A stretch of 64,000 bases of DNA from Streptomyces sp. WMMC500 (lineage in GTDB: Bacteria > Actinomycetota > Actinomycetes > Streptomycetales > Streptomycetaceae): NCBI RefSeq assembly GCF_027497195.1, contig NZ_CP114905.1, positions 4,537,001-4,601,000 on the forward strand, read 5' to 3'. A program made the position numbers and the translations under genes. This document shows positions 44,711 through 58,047 of the stretch, piece by piece (position 1 is the first letter of the stretch; every line of letters begins with the position of its first letter). Below the pieces are notes generated by a model. The model had not been told where the DNA came from and ran no database searches. It saw nothing but the letters and a program-made list of their open reading frames with translations.

Positions 44711-46162
44711 CTACTGCCGCCAGTTCTGCTGCTGCGGCGGGTGCGGCGGGTGCCCGCCCCCGTAGGGCTGCGAGCCGTACGGGCCCGCCGGCCCGCCGCC
44801 GTACGCCCCCGGCGCCGTCTGCGTGTCCTCGCCCGCCACCTGCGGACCGCCCGGCGCGCCCGGCACCGTCCGGCGCCTGGCCAGCAGCGTCCACAGTCCC
44901 AGGCCCGCCAGGAGCAGCACGCCCGCGCCGATCCCGGCGACCGCCAGGATCTTCTTCCCGGCACCGTCGCCGTCGCCGCTCTCGTCGGCGGCCGTGCCCT
45001 CCGCCGCCCGGTCGCGGTCGTCGTCGGTCACCGCGAACCCGGCAGCCGCCGCGTCCCCGTCGTACGCCGGGCCCTCCTCCGGCTCGCCCTTGATGGTCGT
45101 CCGCAGCTCGACCGGCACCGGCCCGTCCGCGAACTCCCCGACCTCCTCCGACACGCTGACCGCGACGTAGTACCAGCCCGCGAAGGCGACGTTGCCGGCA
45201 TCGGGGCCGAACGACGCGTAGCGGTTCTCGTACGCCACCGGCGGCCCCATGAGCTGGATCGCCGCGGGGTCGTCGCCGTAGTACGTCTCGCTCGGGGTGG
45301 CGAGGAACCCCCGCGCGGGGTTGTAGAAGTCGACGCGCACGCCGTTCGAGGCGTACGCCGTGTCGTCGCCGACCCGGGTCGTGCCGAACTCGGCCTGCAG
45401 GAAGAACTGCTGGCCCCAGTCCAGCGGCACCCGGTAGAAGTGCGTGTCGCCGGGCCGGATGCGGTCGGTCCACACCCCGTGGTCGATGCCGACCGCGTCG
45501 TTGAACCCGGTGCCCCCTTCGCGCCGCTCGGCCTTGTCCGTGGGCGGGGGCGGCGGCTGCGTGGGGATCGACTCGAGGTCGGGCGGCGTCGTGGGGGCGG
45601 GTTCCGCCAGCGGCGGCTCCTGCATGAAGCGCAGCTCCAGCGGCCACTCCCCGGGACCGGAGGTCGGGTCGCTGTCGCGGGTGACGATGAGGTTGTAGAC
45701 GCCGGGGTCCTGGCAGGAGCCGTCGGGCTCGGCCATGCGCCAGACGTAGGTGGCGATCGGCCGCACGGCGCCGTCGGCGGCGAAGTCGACGTCGGAGCTG
45801 CTGCACCGCTCGCCGTCCTTGCTCTCCAGCTCCAGGTCGAGGCCGTCGCCGTACGCGACCTTGGTGCCCGGCTTCGGCGCGGCCACGGCGGATATCCAGG
45901 CGTGGGACTTCGCGTCGAGCGCGACGCTGTAGTAGAGCGTGTCGCCCGGGCCGATGGAGTCGGAGTACGTCTTCCCGGCCGCCAGCTTCTCGCCGCCGGT
46001 GCTGCTCGGGGAGCCCTCGACGGGCTCGGCGTCCTTCGCCGGCCGGTACTCGCGTGCGTCGGCCGGCTGCTCTGCGGCGGCCGGAACCGCCGCCGGCAGC
46101 CCGGCCAGCAGGCCCGCGGCCACCGCCGCGGCCGGCCCCGCCATCGTGCGCGTCCTCACCAT
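44711..46162 (-). CDS. Exported membrane-anchored protein, related to the vWA protein but without vWA
   Basis: 483 residues; ATG at 46162, seven bases inside the upstream gene (a GTG at 46159 gives a GTGA overlap and is also possible). Signal peptide at 1-30, then two beta-rich regions. The first (DSIGPGDTLYYSVALDAKSH, AYGDGLDLELESKD, EWPLELRF) and the second (GTGFNDAVGIDHGVWTD, FYRVPLDWGQQFFLQAEF) both match segments of the protein encoded next to it. A transmembrane helix near 420-440 precedes a Gly/Pro/Gln-rich cytoplasmic tail. The domains resemble pre-peptidase C-terminal (PPC) beta-sandwiches. Function unknown; the pair is likely a complex. Confidence 0.68.
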   Translation of the reverse strand: MVRTRTMAGPAAAVAAGLLAGLPAAVPAAAEQPADAREYRPAKDAEPVEGSPSSTGGEKLAAGKTYSDSIGPGDTLYYSVALDAKSHAWISAVAAPKPGTKVAYGDGLDLELESKDGERCSSSDVDFAADGAVRPIATYVWRMAEPDGSCQDPGVYNLIVTRDSDPTSGPGEWPLELRFMQEPPLAEPAPTTPPDLESIPTQPPPPPTDKAERREGGTGFNDAVGIDHGVWTDRIRPGDTHFYRVPLDWGQQFFLQAEFGTTRVGDDTAYASNGVRVDFYNPARGFLATPSETYYGDDPAAIQLMGPPVAYENRYASFGPDAGNVAFAGWYYVAVSVSEEVGEFADGPVPVELRTTIKGEPEEGPAYDGDAAAAGFAVTDDDRDRAAEGTAADESGDGDGAGKKILAVAGIGAGVLLLAGLGLWTLLARRRTVPGAPGGPQVAGEDTQTAPGAYGGGPAGPYGSQPYGGGHPPHPPQQQNWRQ

Positions 46163-48153
46163 CCACCCCTTACGCCGTTGCCTGCCGCTGCTTCTGACGT
46201 CGCCGGCCGCTTCCGGTTCCGTACGACCACGTACGCGACCCCCGCGCCGGCGAGCAGCACGCCCCCCGCGATCCCGCCGGCGAGCGGCAGGACGGAGTCC
46301 GATGATTCCTCGTCCGCCCCCGCCCGCGCATCCTTCCCGCCGTCCCGGTCGTCCTTGCCCTGCTCGCCGCCGTCCGCGGCGGCCGGCGCCCCGTGCCCCG
46401 GTCCCGCCTTCTCCTCGCCCAGCACGTCGACGCGCAGGACGACGCCGACGGCCGTGTTCTCCGCGAACCGCGCGGCGTCGGGACCCAGCGAGACCGACAG
46501 GTAGTACGCGCCGCCGCGGCGCACGGGGGCGACTTCGGCGGCGGTCTCGTAGCGGTTGGTCCAACTGACCGGCACCGTACCGAGGTCGGAGGCGACGGGT
46601 TCACCGTAGTAGCTCCGGCTGCTGCGATAAGGGCCGTCGCCGACGAAGGCGCGGCCGGGGGCGTAGAGGTCGGTGTCGGCGAAGCTGGAGACGCCGGCGG
46701 CGCCGTCGAGCGTGGGCTCGTTGGCGAACTCGACACGGTAGCGGAGCTGCTGGCCCCAGCCGACGTCGACCTTGTAGAAGCGCATCTGCGCGGGCAGCAG
46801 TTCGTCGCGCCAGACGCCGGGGCCGATCGCCTTCGCGTCGTTGAAGCCCGTGCCGCCGGTGATGTCCTCGGGGTCGGCGGTGGGCAGGGCGGCGCCCTCG
46901 TCGCCGGCCGGGCCGTAGTCCGGCTCGGACTGCGCGGGCGTGACGCCGGCGCGGAGCGGCCCCTCCCGGCCGAAGACCAGCTCCAGCGGCCAGCGCGCCC
47001 GGTCCGAGCCGGCGTCGCTGGTGCGGTGGACGCTGAGCAGGTAGCGGCCGGCGGCGTCGCAGGGCTCGCCGCCCTCGGCGCTGGGGACGCGGCTGACGGC
47101 GTTGGTCAGCGGCTGCGCGCCCTCGTCCTGCTCGAAGCGGTCGTCCTGGGTGTCGCAGCGGGTGCCGTGGTCGTCGGTGGCGTGCAGCTCCAGCTCGATG
47201 CCGTCGCCGTACGCCACGGGCACGCCCGGCTGCGGTACGGCGGTGACGCCGAAGTCGGCGGCGGACGCGGCGTCCAGCTCGGCGGCGTACCACTTGGTCT
47301 CGCCGGCGCCGATGCTGTCGAGGTACTGGCCGGGCACGAGGTCCGCGGCGCCCCCGCGGGTGAGCCCGCCCTCGACGGGGTCGCCGCGGAAGCGGTAGCC
47401 GTCCGCGGAGAGGCGGGCGGCGCGCTGGAGCTGGCGGGCGAGCGCGTCCGCGTCGGGGGCGTCGTAGTACGCGCCGTGCCCCTTCTCCGCGATGCACTTC
47501 AGCTCGTCGCGGGCCTTGCCGCCGACCTGGAAGCCGACCGTGTCGATGCGCAGGGCGCCGAAGGCGCCGCCGGTCTCGCCGAGTTGCTCCGCGACCTCGC
47601 AGGGGTCGGGGGTGCCGCAACTGTCCTCGCCGTCCGAGACGAGGAGGATCGAGCGGTGGCCGAGGGCGCCGGGCGGGCGCTCGGGGAGATCCCGGGCCGC
47701 CCGCTGCAGCGCGTAGCCGATGGGGGTGTCGCCCTTCGGCTTCACATCTGCTACGGCGTCGGTGATGCGGCCCCGGTCCAACTCCTCGACGGGCACGGCG
47801 AGGCGGGTGTCCGTGCAGCCGCTGGCGCGGTCGGCGCCGTAGACCCGCAGACCGGTCGGGTAGCCGTCGGGCAGGGCGTCGACGACGGTGCCGACGGCCG
47901 CGCGGGCGGACTCGATACGGGTGGCGCCGGAGCCGTCGTCCTCGGCCATGGAGCCGGAGGAGTCCAGCACCATCACCAGGCCGCCGCCGGTCGGCGCGGG
48001 CACGGCGGGTGCGGCCGGTGCGCCGGGTGTCCGCGGCGCGGCGAGCGCCGCGGGCAGCGGTCCCGCGGTCAGCGCGGTCAGCGCGGCGGCGAGCGCCGCC
48101 GCCGCGCCCGCGTACGCGGGCCGTCTCCCGCGGCCGTGCAGTGGTCGTCCCAT
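46156..48153 (-). CDS. Exported vWA-domain protein with PPC-like beta domains
   Basis: 665 residues from ATG at 48153, preceded by AAGGGGGG. Signal peptide to about residue 38. The vWA domain begins GGLVMVLDSSGSMAED with an intact MIDAS (DxSxS, then TP in KGDTPIGYAL and SDGEDSC). Two beta-rich domains shared with the next gene follow (DSIGAGETKWYAAELDA; GTGFNDAKAIGPGVWRDE). A transmembrane helix near the C-terminus and a basic end (VVRNRKR) anchor it. A metal-dependent adhesion or scaffold role outside the cell is likely. It is translated with the vWA-less paralogue downstream. Confidence 0.8.
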   Translation of the reverse strand: MGRPLHGRGRRPAYAGAAAALAAALTALTAGPLPAALAAPRTPGAPAAPAVPAPTGGGLVMVLDSSGSMAEDDGSGATRIESARAAVGTVVDALPDGYPTGLRVYGADRASGCTDTRLAVPVEELDRGRITDAVADVKPKGDTPIGYALQRAARDLPERPPGALGHRSILLVSDGEDSCGTPDPCEVAEQLGETGGAFGALRIDTVGFQVGGKARDELKCIAEKGHGAYYDAPDADALARQLQRAARLSADGYRFRGDPVEGGLTRGGAADLVPGQYLDSIGAGETKWYAAELDAASAADFGVTAVPQPGVPVAYGDGIELELHATDDHGTRCDTQDDRFEQDEGAQPLTNAVSRVPSAEGGEPCDAAGRYLLSVHRTSDAGSDRARWPLELVFGREGPLRAGVTPAQSEPDYGPAGDEGAALPTADPEDITGGTGFNDAKAIGPGVWRDELLPAQMRFYKVDVGWGQQLRYRVEFANEPTLDGAAGVSSFADTDLYAPGRAFVGDGPYRSSRSYYGEPVASDLGTVPVSWTNRYETAAEVAPVRRGGAYYLSVSLGPDAARFAENTAVGVVLRVDVLGEEKAGPGHGAPAAADGGEQGKDDRDGGKDARAGADEESSDSVLPLAGGIAGGVLLAGAGVAYVVVRNRKRPATSEAAAGNGVRGGW

Positions 48154-48351
48154 GACATGTCCCCCCTTGTTCTCTGCCATGTGCCTGTGCACCGTAGAAC
48201 GTGTGCAGTAGCAAATAACAGGGGGCGTGCGTCACGGTCGTGCAACAGCGCTCCGGTCATGCCGAGGCCCCGGCCGCACCGCCGCGTGAGCGGCGGGGCC
48301 GGGGCCCGGGGCCGGGCCGGCGAACCGGCGGCCCCGCGGAATTCTCGTGTC

Positions 48352-48486
48352 TCAGACGCCCGAAGAGGAGGGCACCGAGTCGGTGGCCTCCGTCCACAGG
48401 TCTTGCTCGGCGCGATCCGCCTGGATCTGGCGGTACACGAGAAGCCCGCCCAGAGCGGCCAATGCGATCAGGAACAGCTTCTTCAC
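48352..48486 (-). CDS. DLW-39 family small protein
   Basis: 44 residues, GTG at 48486 with GGAAGGACGAGG upstream. The sequence begins VKKLFLIALAALGGLLVYRQ and contains the family-naming Asp-Leu-Trp in EQDLWTEATD. One N-terminal hydrophobic helix suggests membrane attachment. Members of this family sit near gyrA and the tRNA-Ile gene in streptomycetes; function unknown. Here it is 2.9 kb from tRNA-Ile, separated by the accessory island. Confidence 0.88.
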   Translation of the reverse strand: MKKLFLIALAALGGLLVYRQIQADRAEQDLWTEATDSVPSSSGV

Positions 48487-48656
48487 CGCGCTACCTCGTC
48501 CTTCCAGAGACATTGGACTACGAAGCCCGATGATACACAGCGCAAACCGTACGGAGCCGGGCTCGGGACCGCGGCACTAGGACCGCTCTAGGACCTGAGT
48601 CCCCCGCCCCGGTTCGGTCCGGCGCCCGATCCGCGCGCACCCCCGCGCCGCGCACG

Positions 48657-50153
48657 ATGGCGCTCATGACCACGCCCGACGCCACCGACACGACGGACGC
48701 CGACGCGGCCCACGCCGGCGTCCGCCTCCCGCACCCGGCCGCCAGCCCTCTTTCCCCGGCGGACGCGGCATCCCCGGCCCGGCTCTGGCCGGTGCTGCTC
48801 GCCTCGTACATCGGCCAGTTCCTCGTCGTCCTCGACGTCTCCGTCGTCAACGTCGCCCTGCCCAGCATGCGCGACGACCTCGCCCTCGGCGGCAGCGCGC
48901 TGCAGTGGGTCGTCAACGGCTACGCCCTCACCTTCGCCGGCTTCCTGCTCCTCGGCGGCCGGCTCGCCGACCTCTTCGGCGCCAAGCGCGTCTACCTCGC
49001 CGGCCTCGGCCTCTTCGCCGCCGCCAGCCTCGCCGGCGGGCTGGCGCAGAGCGACGCCGTGCTCATCACCGCCCGCGCCGCCCAGGGCGTGGGCGCCGCG
49101 TTCCTCGCGCCCGTCACGCTCTCGCTGCTGACCCGGGCGCTGCCCGAGGGCGCCGCCCGCACCCGGGCCATCGCCGCCTGGACGGCGGTCGGCGCCGCCG
49201 GCGGTGCCGCCGGCGGGCTCATCGGCGGCGTGCTCACCGACCTGGCGTCGTGGCGCTGGGTGCTGCTGATCAACGTGCCGATCGGCGCCGCCGTCGGCGC
49301 CGTCGTCCTCCTCTGGCTGCGCGAGCAGCGCCGCGCCGCCGACCGCCCCGCGCTGGACCTGCCCGGCGCCGTGCTCGTGACCGGCGGCGTCGGCGCCGTG
49401 GCGTACGGCATCACCGAGACCGAGTCCGCCGGCTGGACCGCCGCCTCCGCGCTGCTGCCGCTGCTGGCCGGGCTCGTGGCGCTGGCGGGCTTCGTGGCGG
49501 TGGAGGCGCGGTCCGCGCAGCCGCTGATGCCGCTGCGGCTGTTCCGCGTCCGCGCGGTGGCCGTCGGCAACGTCGTGACGCTCGTCAGCATGGTCGGCGG
49601 GTTCGCGATGTGGTACTTCCTCACCCTCTACATGCAGACCGTCCTCGACTACAGCGCGATCCGCACCGGGCTGGCCTTCCTCCCGCACACCGCCGCCCTG
49701 ATCCTCGCCTCCCAGCTCGCGCCCCGGCTCACGGCCCGCTTCGGCAGCCGCACGATGACGGTGGCGGGCGGGCTGCTCACGGCCGGCGGGTTCCTGTGGC
49801 AGGCGGCGGTGCTGGACGCGGACGGCACGTTCGTCTCCGCGGTCCTCGGTCCCGCGCTGCCGATGGCGGCGGGCATCGCCGTCCTGATGGCGCTGCTCAC
49901 CGACGTCTCCACCTCCGGCGTCGGCGAGCGGGACGCGGGCGGCGTCTCCGGCCTGGTCAACACCTCCCGCCAGATCGGCGCGGTGCTGGGCCTGGCGATC
50001 CTCGGCGCGGTCGCCTCCGCCGGCCACGGCACCCCGGAGGACGGCTACGCCCGCGCCTTCCTGGCCGCCGGCGTCATCACCGCCGCCTCGATGCTCCTGG
50101 TCCCCTTCCTCCCCCGGCCGGGCCGTGCCACCCCCGAGCGCGTACACCCGTGA
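48657..50153 (+). CDS. MFS exporter of the DHA2 (EmrB/QacA) family
   Basis: 498 residues; ATG at 48657 or 48666. Many transmembrane helices (about 14). DHA2 motifs: VVLDVSVVNVALPSMRDDL (motif D1 region), LLGGRLADLFGAKRVYLAG (motif A), and AVGAAGGAAGGLIGGVLTDL (motif C of drug:H+ antiporters). It would export a drug or natural product in exchange for protons. No TetR or MarR gene is adjacent, unlike many such exporters. It lies at the start of the island between DLW-39 and tRNA-Ile. Confidence 0.9.
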   Translation: MALMTTPDATDTTDADAAHAGVRLPHPAASPLSPADAASPARLWPVLLASYIGQFLVVLDVSVVNVALPSMRDDLALGGSALQWVVNGYALTFAGFLLLGGRLADLFGAKRVYLAGLGLFAAASLAGGLAQSDAVLITARAAQGVGAAFLAPVTLSLLTRALPEGAARTRAIAAWTAVGAAGGAAGGLIGGVLTDLASWRWVLLINVPIGAAVGAVVLLWLREQRRAADRPALDLPGAVLVTGGVGAVAYGITETESAGWTAASALLPLLAGLVALAGFVAVEARSAQPLMPLRLFRVRAVAVGNVVTLVSMVGGFAMWYFLTLYMQTVLDYSAIRTGLAFLPHTAALILASQLAPRLTARFGSRTMTVAGGLLTAGGFLWQAAVLDADGTFVSAVLGPALPMAAGIAVLMALLTDVSTSGVGERDAGGVSGLVNTSRQIGAVLGLAILGAVASAGHGTPEDGYARAFLAAGVITAASMLLVPFLPRPGRATPERVHP

Positions 50154-50159
50154 AAACCC

Positions 50160-50194
50160 GAAGGGCGCCTCCTCGTGACGAGGAGGCGCCCTTC
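50160..50194 (-). terminator. Strong 16-bp hairpin between the MFS gene and the 104-aa gene
   Basis: GAAGGGCGCCTCCTCG and CGAGGAGGCGCCCTTC form a perfect 16-bp stem around TGA. The T-run (GGGTTTTC) is on the minus-strand side, so it is a canonical terminator for the leftward 104-aa gene, and probably also stops MFS transcripts rightward. Confidence 0.8.
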
Positions 50195-50369
50195 GACGCC
50201 GTCCGCACTTGTCCACGGCAGTCCGCCCCTGTTGGTGTCAGACATGGGTGCCAGACGTCAGCGGACCACTTGACGGTTCTCGGCCCACACGGCACATGCC
50301 ACCCGGATGTGGTCCCTGCCGCTGGGCGGCGCCCGCACCTGAGCAGCGCCTCATGCCTGAGCGGGCGGG

Positions 50370-50684
50370 TCAGAAGATCTGCGTCTGCGCTTGGACATCG
50401 GCGAGACCTTCCTCCATGGTCAGCGACGGCAGCACGCGGACGCGATTCCAGTGGGGGAGGCGAGCCTCCATCAGGAAGCGGTCGACGTTCTCGACCTTGT
50501 CGGACTCTACGACCGCGACGATGGTGTGCTCCCGGTTGACGAAGGGACCGGCCACGATGTCGACGCCTGCCTTCTGGGCGAGGTTCGACATGTCGGGAGC
50601 GGTCTTGAGCATCAGGTCGCGCGTCGTCGCGTTGGCAGTCGGACAGACTTCCGGATCGTGGGTAGCGAGCAGGACAAAATGCAT
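50370..50684 (-). CDS. Small protein of unknown family (possible ferredoxin-like alpha/beta domain)
   Basis: 104 residues, ATG at 50684 with GAAAGGTAG upstream. It starts MHFVLLATHDPEVCPTANAT and later has VDIVAGPFVNREHTIVAVVE and FLMEARLPHWNRVRVLPSL. The strand-helix-strand rhythm fits a small dimeric alpha/beta-barrel fold (YCII or ABM type), but I cannot name the family. Its upstream region and first codons are less GC-rich than surrounding genes, a sign of recent arrival. It sits between a strong terminator and the decayed RepSA gene. Confidence 0.65.
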   Translation of the reverse strand: MHFVLLATHDPEVCPTANATTRDLMLKTAPDMSNLAQKAGVDIVAGPFVNREHTIVAVVESDKVENVDRFLMEARLPHWNRVRVLPSLTMEEGLADVQAQTQIF

Positions 50685-50799
50685 CTCAATGCTACCTTTC
50701 ACTGTAGAGCGATTGATCTCAGGGTAAATCGTCTGGAAATGCTCCGCGACTGCGGCAAAGAGGCCGATCGCTGCAACACCGTGTCCCAGCCTCAGCACT

Positions 50800-51331
50800 G
50801 GCGGGCGACCGTGGCTCAACGCGCAGGCTCCTCGACCGACACCGCGCCATTCGGGATCACCCCCGTCTTCGCAACGCTCACCGCGCCCTCCTTCGGCTCT
50901 GTCCACGCCGTTTCGGCAACCGGCCGTGCCGCTGCGGCACCGCCACGGTGAGGACGCGCCCGAACCCGGCACCCCGCTCGACCCGTACCCGTACGACTAT
51001 GCGGGCACCGTGCTGTGGCACAACCAACGCCCCTACCTGCGGCGCTACTTCACTATCCACCTGCGCCGCGAGATCGCCCGCCGGTGCCGGACTCACCGAG
51101 AAGGTCGCGCGCGCGAACAGTCCCGCGTCACTTTCGGCAAGGTCGCCGAGTACCAGAATCGCGGGGCCGTGCACTTCCATGCCGTGATCCGCTTCGACGG
51201 GCCGGACGGGCCGGACAGCCGCCCGGCGAATCCTGGCTGGCCGCCAACATCCGCCGCGACATCCAGCACAACGGCGAAGCCGCTCGCGAGGAACTACCTG
51301 CCTGATCGACCTGGAAAGAGTCGCCGCATGA
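50800..51331 (+). pseudogene. Decayed RepSA-type replication initiator of an integrative element
   Basis: Three reading frames together recall the replication initiator of pSAM2/SLP1-like actinomycete integrative elements. Frame 3 carries VFATLTAPSFGSVHA (about 50865-50910). Frame 1 continues with YDYAGTVLWHNQRPYLRRYF, HLRREIARR and RVTFGKVAEYQNRGAVHFHA (about 50990-51215). Frame 3 resumes with WLAANIRRDIQHNGEAAREE (51239-51300), and frame 2 ends LIDLERVAA then a stop (51302-51331). Two or more frameshifts and loss of most of the gene mean it is dead. No integrase, xis or transfer gene remains. It ends 50 bp from tRNA-Ile, the usual kind of integration site. End points are approximate. Confidence 0.7.
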
Positions 51332-51345
51332 CCACCGGTGTCAGA

Positions 51346-51377
51346 AGACCCCCGGACCGATGATCCGGGGGTCTTTT
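51346..51377. terminator. Hairpin between the RepSA remnant and tRNA-Ile
   Basis: AGACCCCCGGA and TCCGGGGGTCT form a perfect 11-bp stem with a seven-base loop, followed by TTT on the plus strand. It lies directly after the tRNA-Ile 3' end on the minus strand and can terminate both ways. Confidence 0.75.
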
Positions 51378-51380
51378 CGC

Positions 51381-51457
51381 TGGTGCGGCTACCAGGACTT
51401 GAACCTGGGGCCTCATCCTTATCAGGGATGCGCTCTAACCGACTGAGCTATAGCCGC
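51381..51457 (-). tRNA. tRNA-Ile (anticodon GAT)
   Basis: 77 bases including an encoded CCA. The acceptor GCGGCTA pairs with TAGCCGC, discriminator A. The anticodon arm CATCC-CTGATAA-GGATG gives GAT. The T arm is CCAGGTTCAAGTCCTGG. An encoded CCA is noteworthy because the tRNA-Leu and tRNA-Ala genes in the window lack it. Confidence 0.95.
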
Positions 51458-51525
51458 GCGCTGCACAGAGATTACCCCACCGCCGAGCCGCGGCCCAAAT
51501 CGATAGCGAGCGTACCCGGCGGGCG

Positions 51526-52290
51526 CTACTCGTCCTCCGCGAGCGTGACCTCGATGCCGCCGACGAAGCCGGCGGAGAGGTTGTAGATGAACGCGCCCAG
51601 CGTCGCCAGCGCCGTGGCGAGGACCACGTCGATCAGCGCCACCACCGCCGTGAACGCGACCACCCGGGGCAGCGACAGGAACGACTCCAGGTCGAAGCCG
51701 GCCGAGTCGTCCGAGCCGGTGGCCTCGCTGATCGTGCCGCCGACGGTGCTGAAGACGCCCATCGCGTCGAGCACCATCCACAGCACGGTCACCGCCACGA
51801 TCGTGCAGATCCCGAGGGCGATGGAGAGCAGGAAGCTGACCTTCATCACCGACCAGGGGTCGGCCTTCGCCACCCGCAGCCGTGCCTTGCGGGTGCGCGG
51901 GACCGTACGGGCGCCGGTACGCGACCTGCGTACGCCGGCGGCCGCCTGCTGCGCCTGCTCGTACGCCTGACCGCCGTGCCCGGCCGTGTGCCCCGCGGCG
52001 TGCCCGCCGGCGGCCACGCCGACCGGCGGGGTGTACGCCTGCGGCGGGTGGTGCGGCGTGGGCGGGGCGGCGGGGGCGGCCGGCGGGGGCATCGGGCCCT
52101 CGGGGGCGCTGTCGTACGTGTACGCGTGCGGATCCGCCTCCGCGCCCCCGGCTCCCGCGGAACCGGAGGCGCCGCGTCTGTGCCCGCGCCGGCCCCGCCC
52201 GCCGGCGTCGTCCGGACCGGGCGGGGGGTTCGGTTGCGCGTACCCCTCGGCCCTCGCCGGACCGGCGCCGGCACCCGTCGCTCCACTCAC
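51526..52290 (-). CDS. DUF3566-family membrane protein
   Basis: 254 residues, GTG start four bases after the gyrA stop. The first 130 residues are Gly/Pro/His-rich and disordered. The DUF3566 domain follows (LRVAKADPWSVMKVSFLLSI) with two transmembrane helices (ALGICTIVAVTVLWMVLDAM; VALIDVVLATALATLGAFIY) and the end NLSAGFVGGIEVTL. The gene is almost always next to gyrA in actinobacteria; mycobacterial counterparts associate with the septum. Co-transcription with gyrA is very likely. Confidence 0.9.
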   Translation of the reverse strand: MSGATGAGAGPARAEGYAQPNPPPGPDDAGGRGRRGHRRGASGSAGAGGAEADPHAYTYDSAPEGPMPPPAAPAAPPTPHHPPQAYTPPVGVAAGGHAAGHTAGHGGQAYEQAQQAAAGVRRSRTGARTVPRTRKARLRVAKADPWSVMKVSFLLSIALGICTIVAVTVLWMVLDAMGVFSTVGGTISEATGSDDSAGFDLESFLSLPRVVAFTAVVALIDVVLATALATLGAFIYNLSAGFVGGIEVTLAEDE

Positions 52291-52293
52291 GAC

Positions 52294-54930
<2,637 letters not shown>

Positions 54931-55034
54931 TGCGGGTCTTTTCTACCTTTGCGAAGAGGTCTCGAAGGCGGTCGGTCGCGCTCCCGGGCGGGAAGCCGCG
55001 GCCCCGGGCGGGGGGCCGCCCGGGCGGGGCCGAC

Positions 55035-57459
<2,425 letters not shown>

Positions 57460-58047
57460 CTACCCGTACGTGTCCCCGGGGCCCTGGCTGCCCGGCGCCC
57501 GCAGCGGCCCGAAGCGCCGTCCGCCGCCTCCGGGACCCGTCACTTTGATCAGCTTCACGGTGCCGTGCCCCAGCTCCTCGTTCAGCCGCGCCACCAACTG
57601 CGGCGCCAGCAGCCGCAACTGCGTCGCCCACGCCGTCGAGTCGCACGTCACCACGAGCACCCGCTCCTGCTCGTCGTACCGCTCGGGCGCGCAGTGCTGC
57701 GCCACCTCCGGCCCGACGAGCTGCGGCCAGCGGCCCATCACGCCGCCCACCGCCGCCGGCGCCTCCCAGCCGCGCTCGGTGATCAGCCGGCTCACCGCGG
57801 CGCCCAGCGGCAGCGGATCGCGGCCGTCGGCGCGGGCGCCTGAGCGCAGCCCGCCGCCGCGGCGCGCCTGCCGGCGCTGCTGTGCCGCCGCGCCCCGCGC
57901 CCGGGCCTCCGCACGCGCCGCCCGCAGGGCCACGCGCGCCAGGTCGACCCCGGACGGCTCGGCCGCGGCGGCGGACCCGGGGGCACCGGAGTCCGCCGGC
58001 GGTTCCGGCCGTGCGGCACCCTCGGGACGTACCGGCTCCTCGCTCAT
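57460..58047 (-). CDS. DciA-like DUF721 protein
   Basis: 195 residues, ATG overlapping the recF stop (ATGA). The N-terminal 100 residues are Ala/Arg-rich. The DUF721 domain lies in the second half ([20 protein letters not shown], then [20 protein letters not shown] and [20 protein letters not shown]). DciA proteins help load the replicative helicase in bacteria lacking DnaC/DnaI-type loaders. A place in the dnaA-dnaN-recF cluster supports a replication role. The linker before the domain is basic and may bind DNA. Confidence 0.88.
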   Translation of the reverse strand: MSEEPVRPEGAARPEPPADSGAPGSAAAAEPSGVDLARVALRAARAEARARGAAAQQRRQARRGGGLRSGARADGRDPLPLGAAVSRLITERGWEAPAAVGGVMGRWPQLVGPEVAQHCAPERYDEQERVLVVTCDSTAWATQLRLLAPQLVARLNEELGHGTVKLIKVTGPGGGGRRFGPLRAPGSQGPGDTYG

